From the NCBI RefSeq assembly GCF_003865135.1, contig NZ_BHZC01000001.1, positions 2,046,001 to 2,110,000 on the forward strand: a DNA stretch of 64,000 nt, in the 5' to 3' direction. Of the stretch, positions 7,499 through 15,440 are shown in pieces. Both the position numbers and the translations under genes were made by a program. The stretch comes from Streptomyces chrestomyceticus JCM 4735 (GTDB lineage Bacteria; Actinomycetota; Actinomycetes; Streptomycetales; Streptomycetaceae). Within the stretch, counting starts at the first letter, position 1, and each line of letters begins with the position of its first letter. Below the pieces are notes generated by a model. It worked only from the letters and a program-made list of their open reading frames with translations. It did no database searches and was not told where the DNA came from.

Positions 7499-8065
7499 AT
7501 GACTCTCACCGTGACCACCTGGTACCTCGAACAGACCACGCCCGACGACCTCACCCCCGCCACCGCTCCCCCTGCGGAGCAACGGGTCCGGATCGCGCGG
7601 GCCGAGGTGGCTTCGCCGGAGTTCAGCCGGTTCCTGTACGCGTCGGTCGGCGGGGACATCGCCTGGACCGACCGGCTGGGGTGGTCGTACGGGCAGTGGG
7701 AGGAGTTTCTGGGGCGGCCCGGGGTGGAGACGTGGGTGGCGTACGAGCGGGACACGCCGGCCGGGTTCGTGGAGCTGGACGCGCAGGCCGGAGGGGACGT
7801 GGAGATCAGTTACTTCGGGCTGCTGCCGGCGTTCCGGGGGCGGCGGATCGGCGGGCATCTGCTGGCGTACGGGACCGCGCGGGCCTGGGATCTGGACGGG
7901 CGGTGGCCGGGGCGGGAGAAGACCCGGCGGGTGTGGGTGCACACGTGCAGCAAGGACGGGCGGTACGCGCTGGACAACTACCGGCGGCGCGGGTTCCGGG
8001 TGTACGCGACCGAGAAGACCGAGGAGGTGGAGGTGCCCACTCCGGGGCCGTGGCCGGGCGCCTGA
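7499..8065 (+). CDS. GNAT family N-acetyltransferase
   Basis: A 188-residue protein with the acetyl-CoA binding core at about residues 100-130: VEISYFGLLPAFRGRRIGGHLLAYGTARAWDL, where R/Q-x-x-G-x-G/A is RGRRIGG. The C-terminal YALDNYRRRGFRVYATE is the usual alpha4-beta7 end (N-Y-x-x-x-G-F). The N-terminus (about 70 residues) carries a tryptophan-rich segment, GDIAWTDRLGWSYGQWEEFL, of the kind seen in small GNATs of unknown substrate. No Shine-Dalgarno is obvious before the ATG. A strong double hairpin follows 40 bp downstream, so the gene is a transcription unit of its own. Confidence 0.87.
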   Translation: MTLTVTTWYLEQTTPDDLTPATAPPAEQRVRIARAEVASPEFSRFLYASVGGDIAWTDRLGWSYGQWEEFLGRPGVETWVAYERDTPAGFVELDAQAGGDVEISYFGLLPAFRGRRIGGHLLAYGTARAWDLDGRWPGREKTRRVWVHTCSKDGRYALDNYRRRGFRVYATEKTEEVEVPTPGPWPGA

Positions 8066-8105
8066 CCTCGGGTGGGAAATTATTGGCCATATGCCGTGAA
8101 AGGGG

Positions 8106-8157
8106 AGGGCGGGAAGCGCGGAACCCGCCCTTCCGTGGCGTGACCGGTGCCACGGAA
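8106..8157 (+). terminator. Tandem hairpin terminator between GNAT gene and sulfur operon
   Basis: Two perfect stem-loops lie back to back. AGGGCGGG (8106-8113) pairs with CCCGCCCT (8124-8131) across a 10-nt loop. TTCCGTGGC (8131-8139) pairs with GCCACGGAA (8149-8157) across a 9-nt loop and is followed by TCTT. They lie 40 bp after the GNAT stop and immediately before the putative sulfur-operon promoter. This fits a strong terminator that insulates the operon. Confidence 0.7.
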
Positions 8158-8159
8158 TC

Positions 8160-8190
8160 TTGCCATGCGGGACACTCTTGTCCATATTCT
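8160..8190 (+). promoter_or_regulatory. Candidate vegetative promoter of the sulfur assimilation operon
   Basis: TTGCCA at 8160-8165 resembles a -35 box. TATTCT (8185-8190, spacing 19) or CATATT (8183-8188, spacing 17) could be the -10. The predicted start near 8196-8200 lies about 40 nt before the leader peptide ATG at 8236. This makes a long leader of about 325 nt before sirA. Confidence 0.45.
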
Positions 8191-8235
8191 GGAAGACGGT
8201 GGACTGGCTCAAGAACGCCATGACACGCTTCCGTC

Positions 8236-8319
8236 ATGTCTATAGCTGGAATTGCCTTGGTGAGTCGGCGGCACGTCGACCTCGGCCGCCTGTCCAGCGC
8301 CATCTGTCCGGCGGGCTGA
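8236..8319 (+). CDS. Putative SAIC-type leader peptide of the sulfur operon
   Basis: A 27-residue ORF beginning MSIAGIALV and containing the conserved core SRRHVDLGRLSSAIC, then PAG and stop. Short peptides with an SRRHVDLGR..SAIC core are widespread in Streptomyces upstream of sulfur-metabolism genes and are annotated as putative leader peptides. The near-terminal Cys codon (TGT) is what an attenuator sensing cysteine or Cys-tRNA supply would use, but this version has only one Cys. That mechanism is an inference. The ribosome binding site is weak; an in-frame GTG at 8260 is an alternative start. It lies 204 bp upstream of sirA, with hairpins in between. Confidence 0.8.
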   Translation: MSIAGIALVSRRHVDLGRLSSAICPAG

Positions 8320-8403
8320 CAGCCTCAGCAACGTCGCAGCCACGTCGCCTTTTCGCCGTCCCCACCGTCGCGGACGCGCGGGCACCCTGATCCGACCTGC
8401 CCC

Positions 8404-8450
8404 GGACAGCTCTGTCCCCAGCACCTCGCGCCACCCCGCGCCGAGGCGCG
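8404..8450 (+). promoter_or_regulatory. Candidate attenuator hairpins between leader peptide and sirA
   Basis: Two short stems follow the leader stop: GGACAG-CT-CTGTCC at 8404-8417 and CGCGCC-GA-GGCGCG at 8437-8450. Both are GC-rich with tight loops. They are the best candidates for structures whose folding could change with ribosome position on the leader ORF. I could not identify a defined antiterminator partner by eye. Confidence 0.3.
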
Positions 8451-8523
8451 TCCTCGCAGGTCACGGTGGGGTTGCCGCTGCCCGCCCCCGCCCTCACCGA
8501 GCCGCCCAGAAGGACATACCGCC

Positions 8524-10221
8524 ATGGCCGCCACCCCCGAACGAACCGGTTCCGCCACGACCCGCCGCAAGGCCGGACGCCACCGCGGTGAGGGCCAGTG
8601 GGCCGTGGGTCACTACACCCCGCTGAACGGCAACGAGCAGTTCAAGAAGGACGACGACGGTCTCAATGTGCGGACACGCATTGAGACGATCTACGCCAAG
8701 CGCGGTTTCGACTCGATCGACCCGAACGACCTGCGCGGCCGGATGCGCTGGTGGGGCCTGTACACCCAGCGCAAGCCCGGCATCGACGGCGGCAAGACCG
8801 CGGTCCTGGAGCCGGAGGAGCTGGACGACACCCACTTCATGCTGCGGGTCCGGATCGACGGCGGACGGCTGAGCGTCGCGCAACTGCGGGCCATCGGCGA
8901 GGTCTCCCAGGAGTACGCGCGCGGCACCGCGGACATCACCGACCGGCAGAACATCCAGTTGCACTGGATCCGCATCGAGGACGTCCCGGCGATCTGGGAG
9001 AAGCTGGAGTCCGTCGGCCTGTCGACGACCGAGGCGTGCGGCGACTGCCCCCGCGTCATCATCGGCTCGCCCGTCGCCGGCATCGCGGCCGACGAGATCA
9101 TCGACGGTTCGTCGGCGATCGCGGAGATCGAGCGGCGCTTCATCGGCAGCAAGGAGTTCTCCAACCTGCCGCGCAAGTTCAAGTCGGCGATCTCCGGCTC
9201 GCCCGTGCAGGACGTGGTGCACGAGATCAACGACATCGCGTTCGTGGGCGTCGAGCACCCCGAGCACGGCCCCGGCTTCGACCTGTGGGTGGGCGGCGGC
9301 CTGTCCACCAACCCGCGGCTCGGCGAACGGCTGGGCGCGTGGGTGGCGCTGGAGGACGTACCCGAGGTGTGGGCCGGAGTCGTGGGGATCTTCCGTGACT
9401 ACGGCTACCGGCGGCTGCGCAACCGCGCCCGGCTGAAGTTCCTGATGGCGGACTGGGGCCCGGAGAAGTTCCGCGAGGTGCTGGAGAACGAGTACCTGAA
9501 GCGGAAGCTGGCCGACGGCCCCGCGCCCGCCGAGCCCAGCAGCCGCTGGCGGGACCACGTGGGCGTGCACCGCCAGAAGGACGGCCGGTTCTACGTGGGC
9601 TTCGCGCCGCGCGTGGGCCGGGTCGACGGCGCCACCCTCGTCAAGGTCGCCGAACTGGCCGCCGCGCACGGCTCGGACCGGCTGAACACCACCGTCGAAC
9701 AGAAGATGATCATCCTCGATGTCACCGAGGACCAGGTCGAGCCGCTGGTCGCGGGGCTGGAGGCGCTGGACTTCCAGGTCCGGCCCTCGCCCTTCCGGCG
9801 CGGCACGATGGCCTGCACCGGCATCGAGTTCTGCAAGCTGGCGATCGTCGAGACCAAGGCGCGCGGCGCCTCGCTCATCGACGAACTGGAGCGCCGGATG
9901 CCGGACTTCGAGGAGCCGGTCAGCATCAACATCAACGGCTGCCCGAACGCCTGCGCCCGCATCCAGACCGCGGACATCGGCCTCAAGGGCCAGTTGGTGC
10001 TGGACGCCGACGGCAACCAGGTCGAGGGCTACCAGGTGCACCTGGGCGGCGCGCTCGGCCTCCAGGCGGGCTTCGGCCGCAAGGTGCGCGGCCTGAAGGT
10101 CACCGCCGACGAGCTGCCCGACTACGTGGAGCGGGTGCTGACCAACTTCCAGGAGCAGCGCGAGGAGGGCGAACGGTTCGCCACCTGGGCCGCCCGCGCG
10201 GAAGAGGGTGCGCTGAAGTGA
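8524..10221 (+). CDS. sirA: Ferredoxin-dependent assimilatory sulfite reductase (SirA/NirA type)
   Basis: A 565-residue enzyme that reduces sulfite to sulfide with six electrons, using siroheme and a [4Fe-4S] cluster. The cluster ligands are clear: C431 and C437 (MACTGIEFC) and C473 and C477 (GCPNAC). Tyr80 (WWGLYTQR) and Cys172 (TEACGDCPR) are 92 residues apart, the spacing I recall for the covalent Tyr-Cys pair next to siroheme in Mycobacterium tuberculosis SirA, which argues for sulfite over nitrite as substrate. Both duplicated ferredoxin-like halves are complete. It is the first enzyme gene of the cys cluster, with cysH, cysCDN and a siroheme chelatase downstream. AGAAGGA precedes the ATG. 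Confidence 0.96.
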   Translation: MAATPERTGSATTRRKAGRHRGEGQWAVGHYTPLNGNEQFKKDDDGLNVRTRIETIYAKRGFDSIDPNDLRGRMRWWGLYTQRKPGIDGGKTAVLEPEELDDTHFMLRVRIDGGRLSVAQLRAIGEVSQEYARGTADITDRQNIQLHWIRIEDVPAIWEKLESVGLSTTEACGDCPRVIIGSPVAGIAADEIIDGSSAIAEIERRFIGSKEFSNLPRKFKSAISGSPVQDVVHEINDIAFVGVEHPEHGPGFDLWVGGGLSTNPRLGERLGAWVALEDVPEVWAGVVGIFRDYGYRRLRNRARLKFLMADWGPEKFREVLENEYLKRKLADGPAPAEPSSRWRDHVGVHRQKDGRFYVGFAPRVGRVDGATLVKVAELAAAHGSDRLNTTVEQKMIILDVTEDQVEPLVAGLEALDFQVRPSPFRRGTMACTGIEFCKLAIVETKARGASLIDELERRMPDFEEPVSININGCPNACARIQTADIGLKGQLVLDADGNQVEGYQVHLGGALGLQAGFGRKVRGLKVTADELPDYVERVLTNFQEQREEGERFATWAARAEEGALK

Positions 10222-10415
10222 GCGGGCGGGCCGCGCCGTTCTACTGCCCGTACTGCGGGGACGAGGACCTGCGCCCTTCCGAGGAGGGGCACGGCTCGTG
10301 GGAATGCGGGGCGTGCAATCGCGCGTTCCGGCTCTCGTTCCTCGGACTGCTGGCCAAGGGCGTCACCACCCAGGCCCGGCAGCACGACAACCGCCAAGGG
10401 GGCAGCAGCACATGA
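10218..10415 (+). CDS. Zinc-ribbon small protein of the cys operon
   Basis: A 65-residue protein starting at GTG 10218, which overlaps the sirA stop (GTGA); its own stop overlaps the cysH ATG (ATGA). It contains CPYCGDEDL and WECGACNRAFRLSF, a C-x2-C...C-x2-C zinc ribbon. Its position locked between sirA and cysH argues for a role in sulfite reduction or APS reduction, for example metal or electron handling, but no function is established to my knowledge. Confidence 0.82.
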   Translation: MSGRAAPFYCPYCGDEDLRPSEEGHGSWECGACNRAFRLSFLGLLAKGVTTQARQHDNRQGGSST

Positions 10416-11116
10416 CGGCAACTCAGGAACGTACGGAAGCCGAGCTGGCGGCGCTCGCCGAGCGGGCGGGCCGCGACCTGGAGGACGCCACCCCGCTGGA
10501 GATCCTCACCTGGGCCGCCGGGGTCTTCGGTGAGCGCTTCTGCGTCACCTCCTCCATGGAGGACGCGGTCGTCGCGCACCTGGCCGCCCGCGCCTACCCC
10601 GGTGTCGACGTGGTCTTCCTCGACACCGGCTACCACTTCCCGGAGACCATCGGCACCCGGGACGCGGTGGCCGCGGTGATGGACGTCAACGTCATCACGC
10701 TCACACCACGGCGGACGGTGGCCGAGCAGGACGCCGAGTACGGGCCGAAGCTGCACGAACGCGACCCGGACCGGTGCTGCGCGCTGCGCAAGGTCGCGCC
10801 GCTGGAAGAGGGCCTGGCCGGGTACGACGCCTGGGCGACCGGGCTGCGCCGCGACGAGTCGCCGACCCGCGCCGGCACCCCGGTCGTGGGCTGGGACGCC
10901 CGGCGCCGCAAGGTGAAGGTCTCGCCGATCGCGCGCTGGACCCAGCGGGACGTGGACGCGTACGTCGCCGAGCACGGCGTGCTCACCAACCCGCTGCTGC
11001 AGGACGGCTACGCCTCGGTGGGCTGCGCGCCCTGCACCCGCCGGGTGCTGGCGGGCGAGGACGCGCGGGCCGGCCGCTGGGCCGGCAGCAACAAGACCGA
11101 ATGCGGGCTGCACTGA
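10412..11116 (+). CDS. cysH: Phosphoadenylyl/adenylyl-sulfate reductase
   Basis: A 234-residue PAPS-reductase-family enzyme. It carries the P-loop-like region CVTSSMEDAVV (residues 44-54), DTGYHFPET (71-79) and the C-terminal catalytic Cys in ECGLH (C231). The two Cys pairs C122-C123 (RCCALRK) and C205-C208 (CAPC) are [4Fe-4S] ligands found in APS-reducing enzymes and absent from E. coli PAPS reductase. Adenylyl sulfate is therefore the likely substrate even though an APS kinase gene follows. It needs thioredoxin or glutaredoxin. The ATG is preceded by AAGGGGG and overlaps the upstream stop; the stop overlaps the cysC ATG. Confidence 0.95.
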   Translation: MTATQERTEAELAALAERAGRDLEDATPLEILTWAAGVFGERFCVTSSMEDAVVAHLAARAYPGVDVVFLDTGYHFPETIGTRDAVAAVMDVNVITLTPRRTVAEQDAEYGPKLHERDPDRCCALRKVAPLEEGLAGYDAWATGLRRDESPTRAGTPVVGWDARRRKVKVSPIARWTQRDVDAYVAEHGVLTNPLLQDGYASVGCAPCTRRVLAGEDARAGRWAGSNKTECGLH

Positions 11117-11721
11117 TGGGCGGCCCCGGGGAGTCCGGCGATCAGGCGCCGGACCACAAGGACATCCAGGACCTTCGGGAGCGAAAGATGACGGGCGCCA
11201 CGGTGTGGCTGACCGGACTGCCCAGCGCCGGCAAGACCACGATCGCGTACGCGCTGGCGGAGCGGCTGCGGGACGAGGGCCACCGCGTCGAGGTGCTGGA
11301 CGGCGACGAGATCCGCGAGTTCCTCTCGGCGGGGCTCGGGTTCAGCCGGGCGGACCGGGACACCAACGTGCAGCGCATCGGCTTCGTCGCCGAGCTGCTG
11401 GCGAGCAACGGCGTGAAGGCCCTGGTGCCGGTGATCGCTCCGTACGCGGACTCACGGGAGGCGGTGCGCAAGCGCCACCAGCGCGAGGGCACCCCGTACC
11501 TGGAGATCCACGTGGCCACGCCCGTCGAGGTGTGCTCCGAGCGGGATGTGAAGGGCCTGTACGCGAAGCAGGCGGCGGGCGAGATATCCGGGCTGACCGG
11601 CGTCGACGACCCGTACGAGCAGCCCGAGTCGCCCGACCTGCGCATCGCGTCGCACACCCAGACGGTGCAGGAGTCCGCGGCGGCGCTGTACGCGCTGCTC
11701 ACCGAGAGGGGACTGGCATGA
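11116..11721 (+). CDS. cysC: Adenylyl-sulfate kinase
   Basis: A 201-residue APS kinase. The P-loop GLPSAGKTT lies near residue 35, followed by the family signatures VLDGDEIREFLSAGLGFSRADRDTN, FVAELLASNGVKALVPVIAPY and GLYAKQAAGEISGLTGVDDPYE. The start at ATG 11116 shares bases with the cysH stop. A second ATG at 11188 (MTGATVWLTGLP) would give the usual shorter protein, and the first 24 residues look unconserved, so the true start is not certain. It makes PAPS, which is not needed by an APS reductase, so it may supply sulfotransferases. Confidence 0.93.
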   Translation: MGGPGESGDQAPDHKDIQDLRERKMTGATVWLTGLPSAGKTTIAYALAERLRDEGHRVEVLDGDEIREFLSAGLGFSRADRDTNVQRIGFVAELLASNGVKALVPVIAPYADSREAVRKRHQREGTPYLEIHVATPVEVCSERDVKGLYAKQAAGEISGLTGVDDPYEQPESPDLRIASHTQTVQESAAALYALLTERGLA

Positions 11722-12698
11722 CGACCGCCGCTGCCGTGAGCACGGGCGCCGGGAACTCCGGCGGCACCGGGAACGCCGGGAACGCCGGAGACGCCGACAC
11801 CCCGTACGCGCTGAGCCACCTGGACGCGCTGGAGTCCGAGGCGGTGCACATCTTCCGCGAGGTGGCGGGCGAGTTCGAGCGGCCGGTGATCCTCTTCTCC
11901 GGCGGCAAGGACTCGATCCTCATGCTGCACCTGGCGCTGAAGGCGTTCGCGCCCGCGCCGGTGCCCTTCGCGCTGCTGCACGTGGACACCGGCCACAACT
12001 TCCCCGAGGTGCTGGACTACCGCGACCGTACGGTGGCCCGGCACGGGCTGCGGCTGCACGTCGCCTCCGTACAGGACTTCATCGACCGCGGCGAACTGCG
12101 CGAGCGCCCGGACGGCACCCGCAACCCCCTCCAGACCGTGCCGCTGCTGCACGCCATCGAGTCGCACCGTTTCGACGCGGTGTTCGGCGGCGGGCGCCGG
12201 GACGAGGAGAAGGCGCGCGCCAAGGAGCGGGTGTTCTCGCTGCGCGACGAGTTCGGCGGCTGGGACCCGCGCCGTCAGCGCCCCGAGCTGTGGCAGCTCT
12301 ACAACGGCCGGCACTCCCCCGGCGAGCACGTCCGCGTCTTCCCGCTGTCCAACTGGACCGAGTTGGACGTGTGGCAGTACATCGCCCGCGAGAAGATCGA
12401 GCTGCCCGCCATCTACTACGCCCACGAGCGCGAGGTCTTCGCCCGCAACGGCATGTGGCTGGCGCCCGGCGAGTGGGGCGGCCCCAAGGACGGCGAGCGG
12501 GTCGAGACGCGGCAGGTGCGCTACCGCACCGTCGGTGACATGTCCTGCACCGGCGCCGTCGACTCCGACGCGGACACCATCGAGGCCGTCATCGCGGAGA
12601 TCGCCGCCTCCCGGCTCACCGAGCGGGGCGCGACGCGGGCCGACGACAAGCTGTCCGAAGCCGCCATGGAGGACCGCAAGCGCGAGGGGTACTTCTAA
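11718..12698 (+). CDS. cysD: Sulfate adenylyltransferase subunit 2
   Basis: A 326-residue ATP-sulfurylase catalytic subunit of the N-type ATP pyrophosphatase fold. The PP-loop is FSGGKDSILMLHLA near residue 60. Other signatures are LLHVDTGHNFPEVLDYRD, FGGGRRDEEKARAKER, FPLSNWTELDVWQYIAREKI and the C-terminal DKLSEAAMEDRKREGYF. It works as a heterodimer with CysN, coupling GTP hydrolysis to APS formation. The first 25 residues are a Gly/Ala/Asn-rich extension (TGAGNSGGTGNAGNAGDAD) absent from E. coli CysD. The start overlaps the cysC stop (ATGA); the gap to cysN is 3 bp. Confidence 0.96.
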   Translation: MTTAAAVSTGAGNSGGTGNAGNAGDADTPYALSHLDALESEAVHIFREVAGEFERPVILFSGGKDSILMLHLALKAFAPAPVPFALLHVDTGHNFPEVLDYRDRTVARHGLRLHVASVQDFIDRGELRERPDGTRNPLQTVPLLHAIESHRFDAVFGGGRRDEEKARAKERVFSLRDEFGGWDPRRQRPELWQLYNGRHSPGEHVRVFPLSNWTELDVWQYIAREKIELPAIYYAHEREVFARNGMWLAPGEWGGPKDGERVETRQVRYRTVGDMSCTGAVDSDADTIEAVIAEIAASRLTERGATRADDKLSEAAMEDRKREGYF

Positions 12699-12701
12699 AT
12701 C

Positions 12702-14069
12702 ATGAGCACGCACACGATCGTCGACCCGGTCGACGTGGCCGGTACGGCCGCCACCTCACTGCTGCGTTTCGCCACCGCCGGTTCGGTGGACGACGGCAAG
12801 TCCACCCTGGTCGGGCGGCTGCTGCACGACTCCAAGTCGGTGCTGGCCGACCAGCTCGAAGCGGTCGAACGGGCCTCGCTGGGCCGCGGTCAGGAGGCGC
12901 CCGACCTGGCGCTGCTGACGGACGGGCTGCGGGCCGAGCGGGAGCAGGGCATCACCATCGATGTCGCCTACCGCTACTTCGCCACGCCCCGGCGCCGCTT
13001 CATCCTCGCCGACACCCCGGGCCATGTGCAGTACACCCGCAACATGGTCACCGGCGCGTCCACCGCCGAGCTGGCCGTGGTGCTGGTCGACGCCCGCAAC
13101 GGCGTGGTCGAGCAGACCCGCCGGCACGCCGCGGTCGCCGCGCTGCTGCGCGTCCCGCACGTCGTCCTCGCCGTCAACAAGATGGACCTGGTGGACTACG
13201 CGGAGCCGGTCTTCGCGGCGATCGCCGAGGAGTTCACCACGTACGCCGCGTCCCTGGGCGTCCCGGAGATCACCGCCATCCCGATCTCGGCACTGGCCGG
13301 CGACAACGTCGTGACCCCGTCCACGAACATGGACTGGTACGGCGGGCCGACCGTGCTGGAGCACCTGGAGACCGTGCCGGTGGTGGCCGACCCGTCCGAG
13401 GACCCGGCGCGCTTCCCGGTGCAGTACGTCATCCGCCCGCAGACCCCCGAGCTGCCCGACTACCGCGGCTACGCGGGGCAGATCGCCTCGGGCGTGCTGC
13501 GCGTCGGCGACGCGGTGACGGTGCTGCCGTCGGGCCGGACCAGCACCATCGAGGCGCTGGACGTGCTGGGCGAGGCGGTGGACGTGGCCTGGGCGCCGCA
13601 GTCGGTGACCGTACGGCTCGCCGACGACCTGGACATCTCCCGCGGCGACCTGATCGCCCCGGCCGCCGCGCCGCCCGCCGTCACACAGGACGTCGAGGCG
13701 ACCGTCTGCCACGTCGCCGACCGGCCGCTCAGGACCGGCCAGCGGGTGCTGCTCAAGCACACCACCCGTACGGTCAAGGCGATCGTCAAGGACATCCCGT
13801 CCCGGCTGACGCTGGACGACCTCTCCCAGCACCCGGCGCCCGGCGAGCTGGCCGCCAACGACATCGGCCGGGTCGTGCTGCGCACCGCCGAGCCGCTCGC
13901 CCTGGACCCGTACGCCGACTCCCGGCGTACCGGATCGTTCCTGCTCATCGACCCGGCGGACGGCACCACGCTGACCGCGGGGATGGCCGGATCCGCGTTC
14001 GCCGAGGCGGCCGAGGCCGCGGCGGCCGCGGCGGCCGCCGCGGACGACGACGCGGAATGGGACTTCTGA
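12702..14069 (+). CDS. cysN: Sulfate adenylyltransferase subunit 1 (GTPase)
   Basis: A 455-residue translation-factor-type GTPase. G1 is GSVDDGKSTLVG (about 27-38), the effector region EREQGITIDVAYRYF, G3 DTPGHVQYTRNM and G4 NKMDLVDY. Domains II and III follow, with FPVQYVIRPQ. It is not fused to an APS kinase, in keeping with the separate cysC. The last 30 residues are odd: a run of 9 Ala (AAAAAAAAADDDAEWDF) encoded by GCG/GCC repeats, a site prone to slippage. It regulates and activates CysD. Confidence 0.95.
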   Translation: MSTHTIVDPVDVAGTAATSLLRFATAGSVDDGKSTLVGRLLHDSKSVLADQLEAVERASLGRGQEAPDLALLTDGLRAEREQGITIDVAYRYFATPRRRFILADTPGHVQYTRNMVTGASTAELAVVLVDARNGVVEQTRRHAAVAALLRVPHVVLAVNKMDLVDYAEPVFAAIAEEFTTYAASLGVPEITAIPISALAGDNVVTPSTNMDWYGGPTVLEHLETVPVVADPSEDPARFPVQYVIRPQTPELPDYRGYAGQIASGVLRVGDAVTVLPSGRTSTIEALDVLGEAVDVAWAPQSVTVRLADDLDISRGDLIAPAAAPPAVTQDVEATVCHVADRPLRTGQRVLLKHTTRTVKAIVKDIPSRLTLDDLSQHPAPGELAANDIGRVVLRTAEPLALDPYADSRRTGSFLLIDPADGTTLTAGMAGSAFAEAAEAAAAAAAAADDDAEWDF

Positions 14070-14070
14070 C

Positions 14071-14202
14071 ATGACGCTACGGGATCTGCCCACGTCCCTG
14101 TACGGGGACGTCTTCGCGACCTTCGCCAAGGAAGGCGGCCGGATCGGCAGCGGTGCGCTGGGCAGCGGCCAGGGCGGCGTCGGGCGATGTGTGCGCCGAT
14201 GA
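14071..14202 (+). CDS. Doubtful 43-residue ORF between cysN and transporter, containing a hairpin
   Basis: An ORF starting 1 bp after the cysN stop encodes MTLRDLPTSLYGDVFATFAK, then a Gly-rich tail. It has no recognisable relatives and no good ribosome binding site, so translation would depend on coupling to cysN. Within it, ACGTCCC (14092-14098) pairs with GGGACGT (14105-14111) around a 6-nt loop. This stem may instead be an mRNA processing or partial termination site separating the cys enzymes from the transporter genes. Confidence 0.3.
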   Translation: MTLRDLPTSLYGDVFATFAKEGGRIGSGALGSGQGGVGRCVRR

Positions 14203-14304
14203 CGTACCGCCGCCTGTCCCCCACGCCTCCCTTCCGACATTCCACCGCTCTGCCGGGCCCGCCGTAGGCGTTCGCCGCCCGGCCCTCCGAGAGGACCCCC
14301 TCCC

Positions 14305-15435
14305 GTGCCTGCCGTACGACGCCTCCGCCTGCTGGCGGCCGCCGCCACCGTCCCCCTCCTGCTGGGCGCGCTCGGCGCCTGCGGCTACGGCTCCCGGGCC
14401 AAGCAGGACGAGCAGGGCGCGGTCGCGGCCAAGGGCCCCAAGATCGACGGCCTGGACCGGGTCAAGGTCGGCTACTTCGCCAACACCACCCACGCGACCG
14501 CGCTGGTCGGCGACCGGAAGGGCTTCTTCCAGAAGGAGCTGGGCGGTACGAAGTTCGCGCCGTCGGTGTTCAACGCGGGCCCGGCGGAGATCGAGGCGCT
14601 GAACTCCGGCGCCATCGACATCGGCTGGATCGGCCCGTCCCCCGCCATCAACGGGTGGACCACCTCCCAGGGCAAGAGCCTGAAGATCATCTCGGGGTCG
14701 GCGTCCGGCGGGGTCTCGCTGGTCGTCAATCCCAAGAAGATCAAGAACCTGGACGACCTCAAGGGCAAGACGATCGCCACCCCGCAGCTCGGCAACACCC
14801 AGGACGTGGCGCTGCTCAACTACCTGGCCGAAAAGGGCTATAAGGTCGACGCGACCACCGGCAAGGGCGATGTGACCGTCCAGCGCACCGAGAACAAGGT
14901 CACCCCGGTCGCCTTCCGGCAGGGCAGCATCGACGCCGCGTGGGTGCCCGAGCCGACCGCCTCCAAGCTGGTCGAGGAGGGCGGCAAGGTGCTGCTGGAC
15001 GAGAAGAAGCTGTGGAAGGACGGCAAGTTCGTCATCACGAACGTGATCGTCTCGCAGAAGTTCCTCAAGGAGCACCCGAAGGCCGTCGAGGCGGTGCTGC
15101 GCGGCTCGGTGAAGACCAACACCTACATCAGGACGCACCCGGCCGAGGCCAAGCAGGCGCTCAACGACAAGCTGGCCGACGCGGCCGGCAAGGCGCTGCC
15201 GCCGTCCGTGATCGACCCGGCGTTCCGCAACACCGACGTCACCGACGACCCGCTGGCCGCCACCCTCCAACTGGAGGCGGACCACGCGGTCCGGGCCGGC
15301 CTGCTGAAGAAGCCCTCCCTCGAGGGCATCTACGACCTCACGCTGCTCAACAAGGTGCTCAAGGCCGAGGGCAAGCCGGCGGTCGACGACGCCGGTCTCG
15401 GCAGCGAACAGTCCGCGCACGCATCCAGGAGGTGA
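14305..15435 (+). CDS. Aliphatic sulfonate-type ABC transporter substrate-binding lipoprotein
   Basis: A 376-residue SsuA/TauA-family protein with a lipoprotein signal: a basic start, hydrophobic core LLAAAATVPLLLGALGA and lipobox LGAC. The mature part starts with KVGYFANTTHATALVG and contains FNAGPAEIEALNSGAIDIGWIGPSPAINGW and DLKGKTIATPQLGNTQDVAL, the ligand-domain signatures of NMT1/SsuA-like proteins. It captures an oxidised sulfur compound, probably alkanesulfonate, outside the membrane. Position directly after cysCDN supports a sulfur substrate, but sulfate itself cannot be excluded; no CysP/Sbp-type protein is present. The GTG start has GAGAGGA 9 nt upstream. Confidence 0.9.
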   Translation: MPAVRRLRLLAAAATVPLLLGALGACGYGSRAKQDEQGAVAAKGPKIDGLDRVKVGYFANTTHATALVGDRKGFFQKELGGTKFAPSVFNAGPAEIEALNSGAIDIGWIGPSPAINGWTTSQGKSLKIISGSASGGVSLVVNPKKIKNLDDLKGKTIATPQLGNTQDVALLNYLAEKGYKVDATTGKGDVTVQRTENKVTPVAFRQGSIDAAWVPEPTASKLVEEGGKVLLDEKKLWKDGKFVITNVIVSQKFLKEHPKAVEAVLRGSVKTNTYIRTHPAEAKQALNDKLADAAGKALPPSVIDPAFRNTDVTDDPLAATLQLEADHAVRAGLLKKPSLEGIYDLTLLNKVLKAEGKPAVDDAGLGSEQSAHASRR

Positions 15436-15440
15436 CACCG

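Noticed and set aside
13980..14060. GCG/GCC tandem run considered as a repeat element
   Set aside because: It is the Ala-coding C-terminus of CysN in frame, a simple coding repeat and not a separate element.
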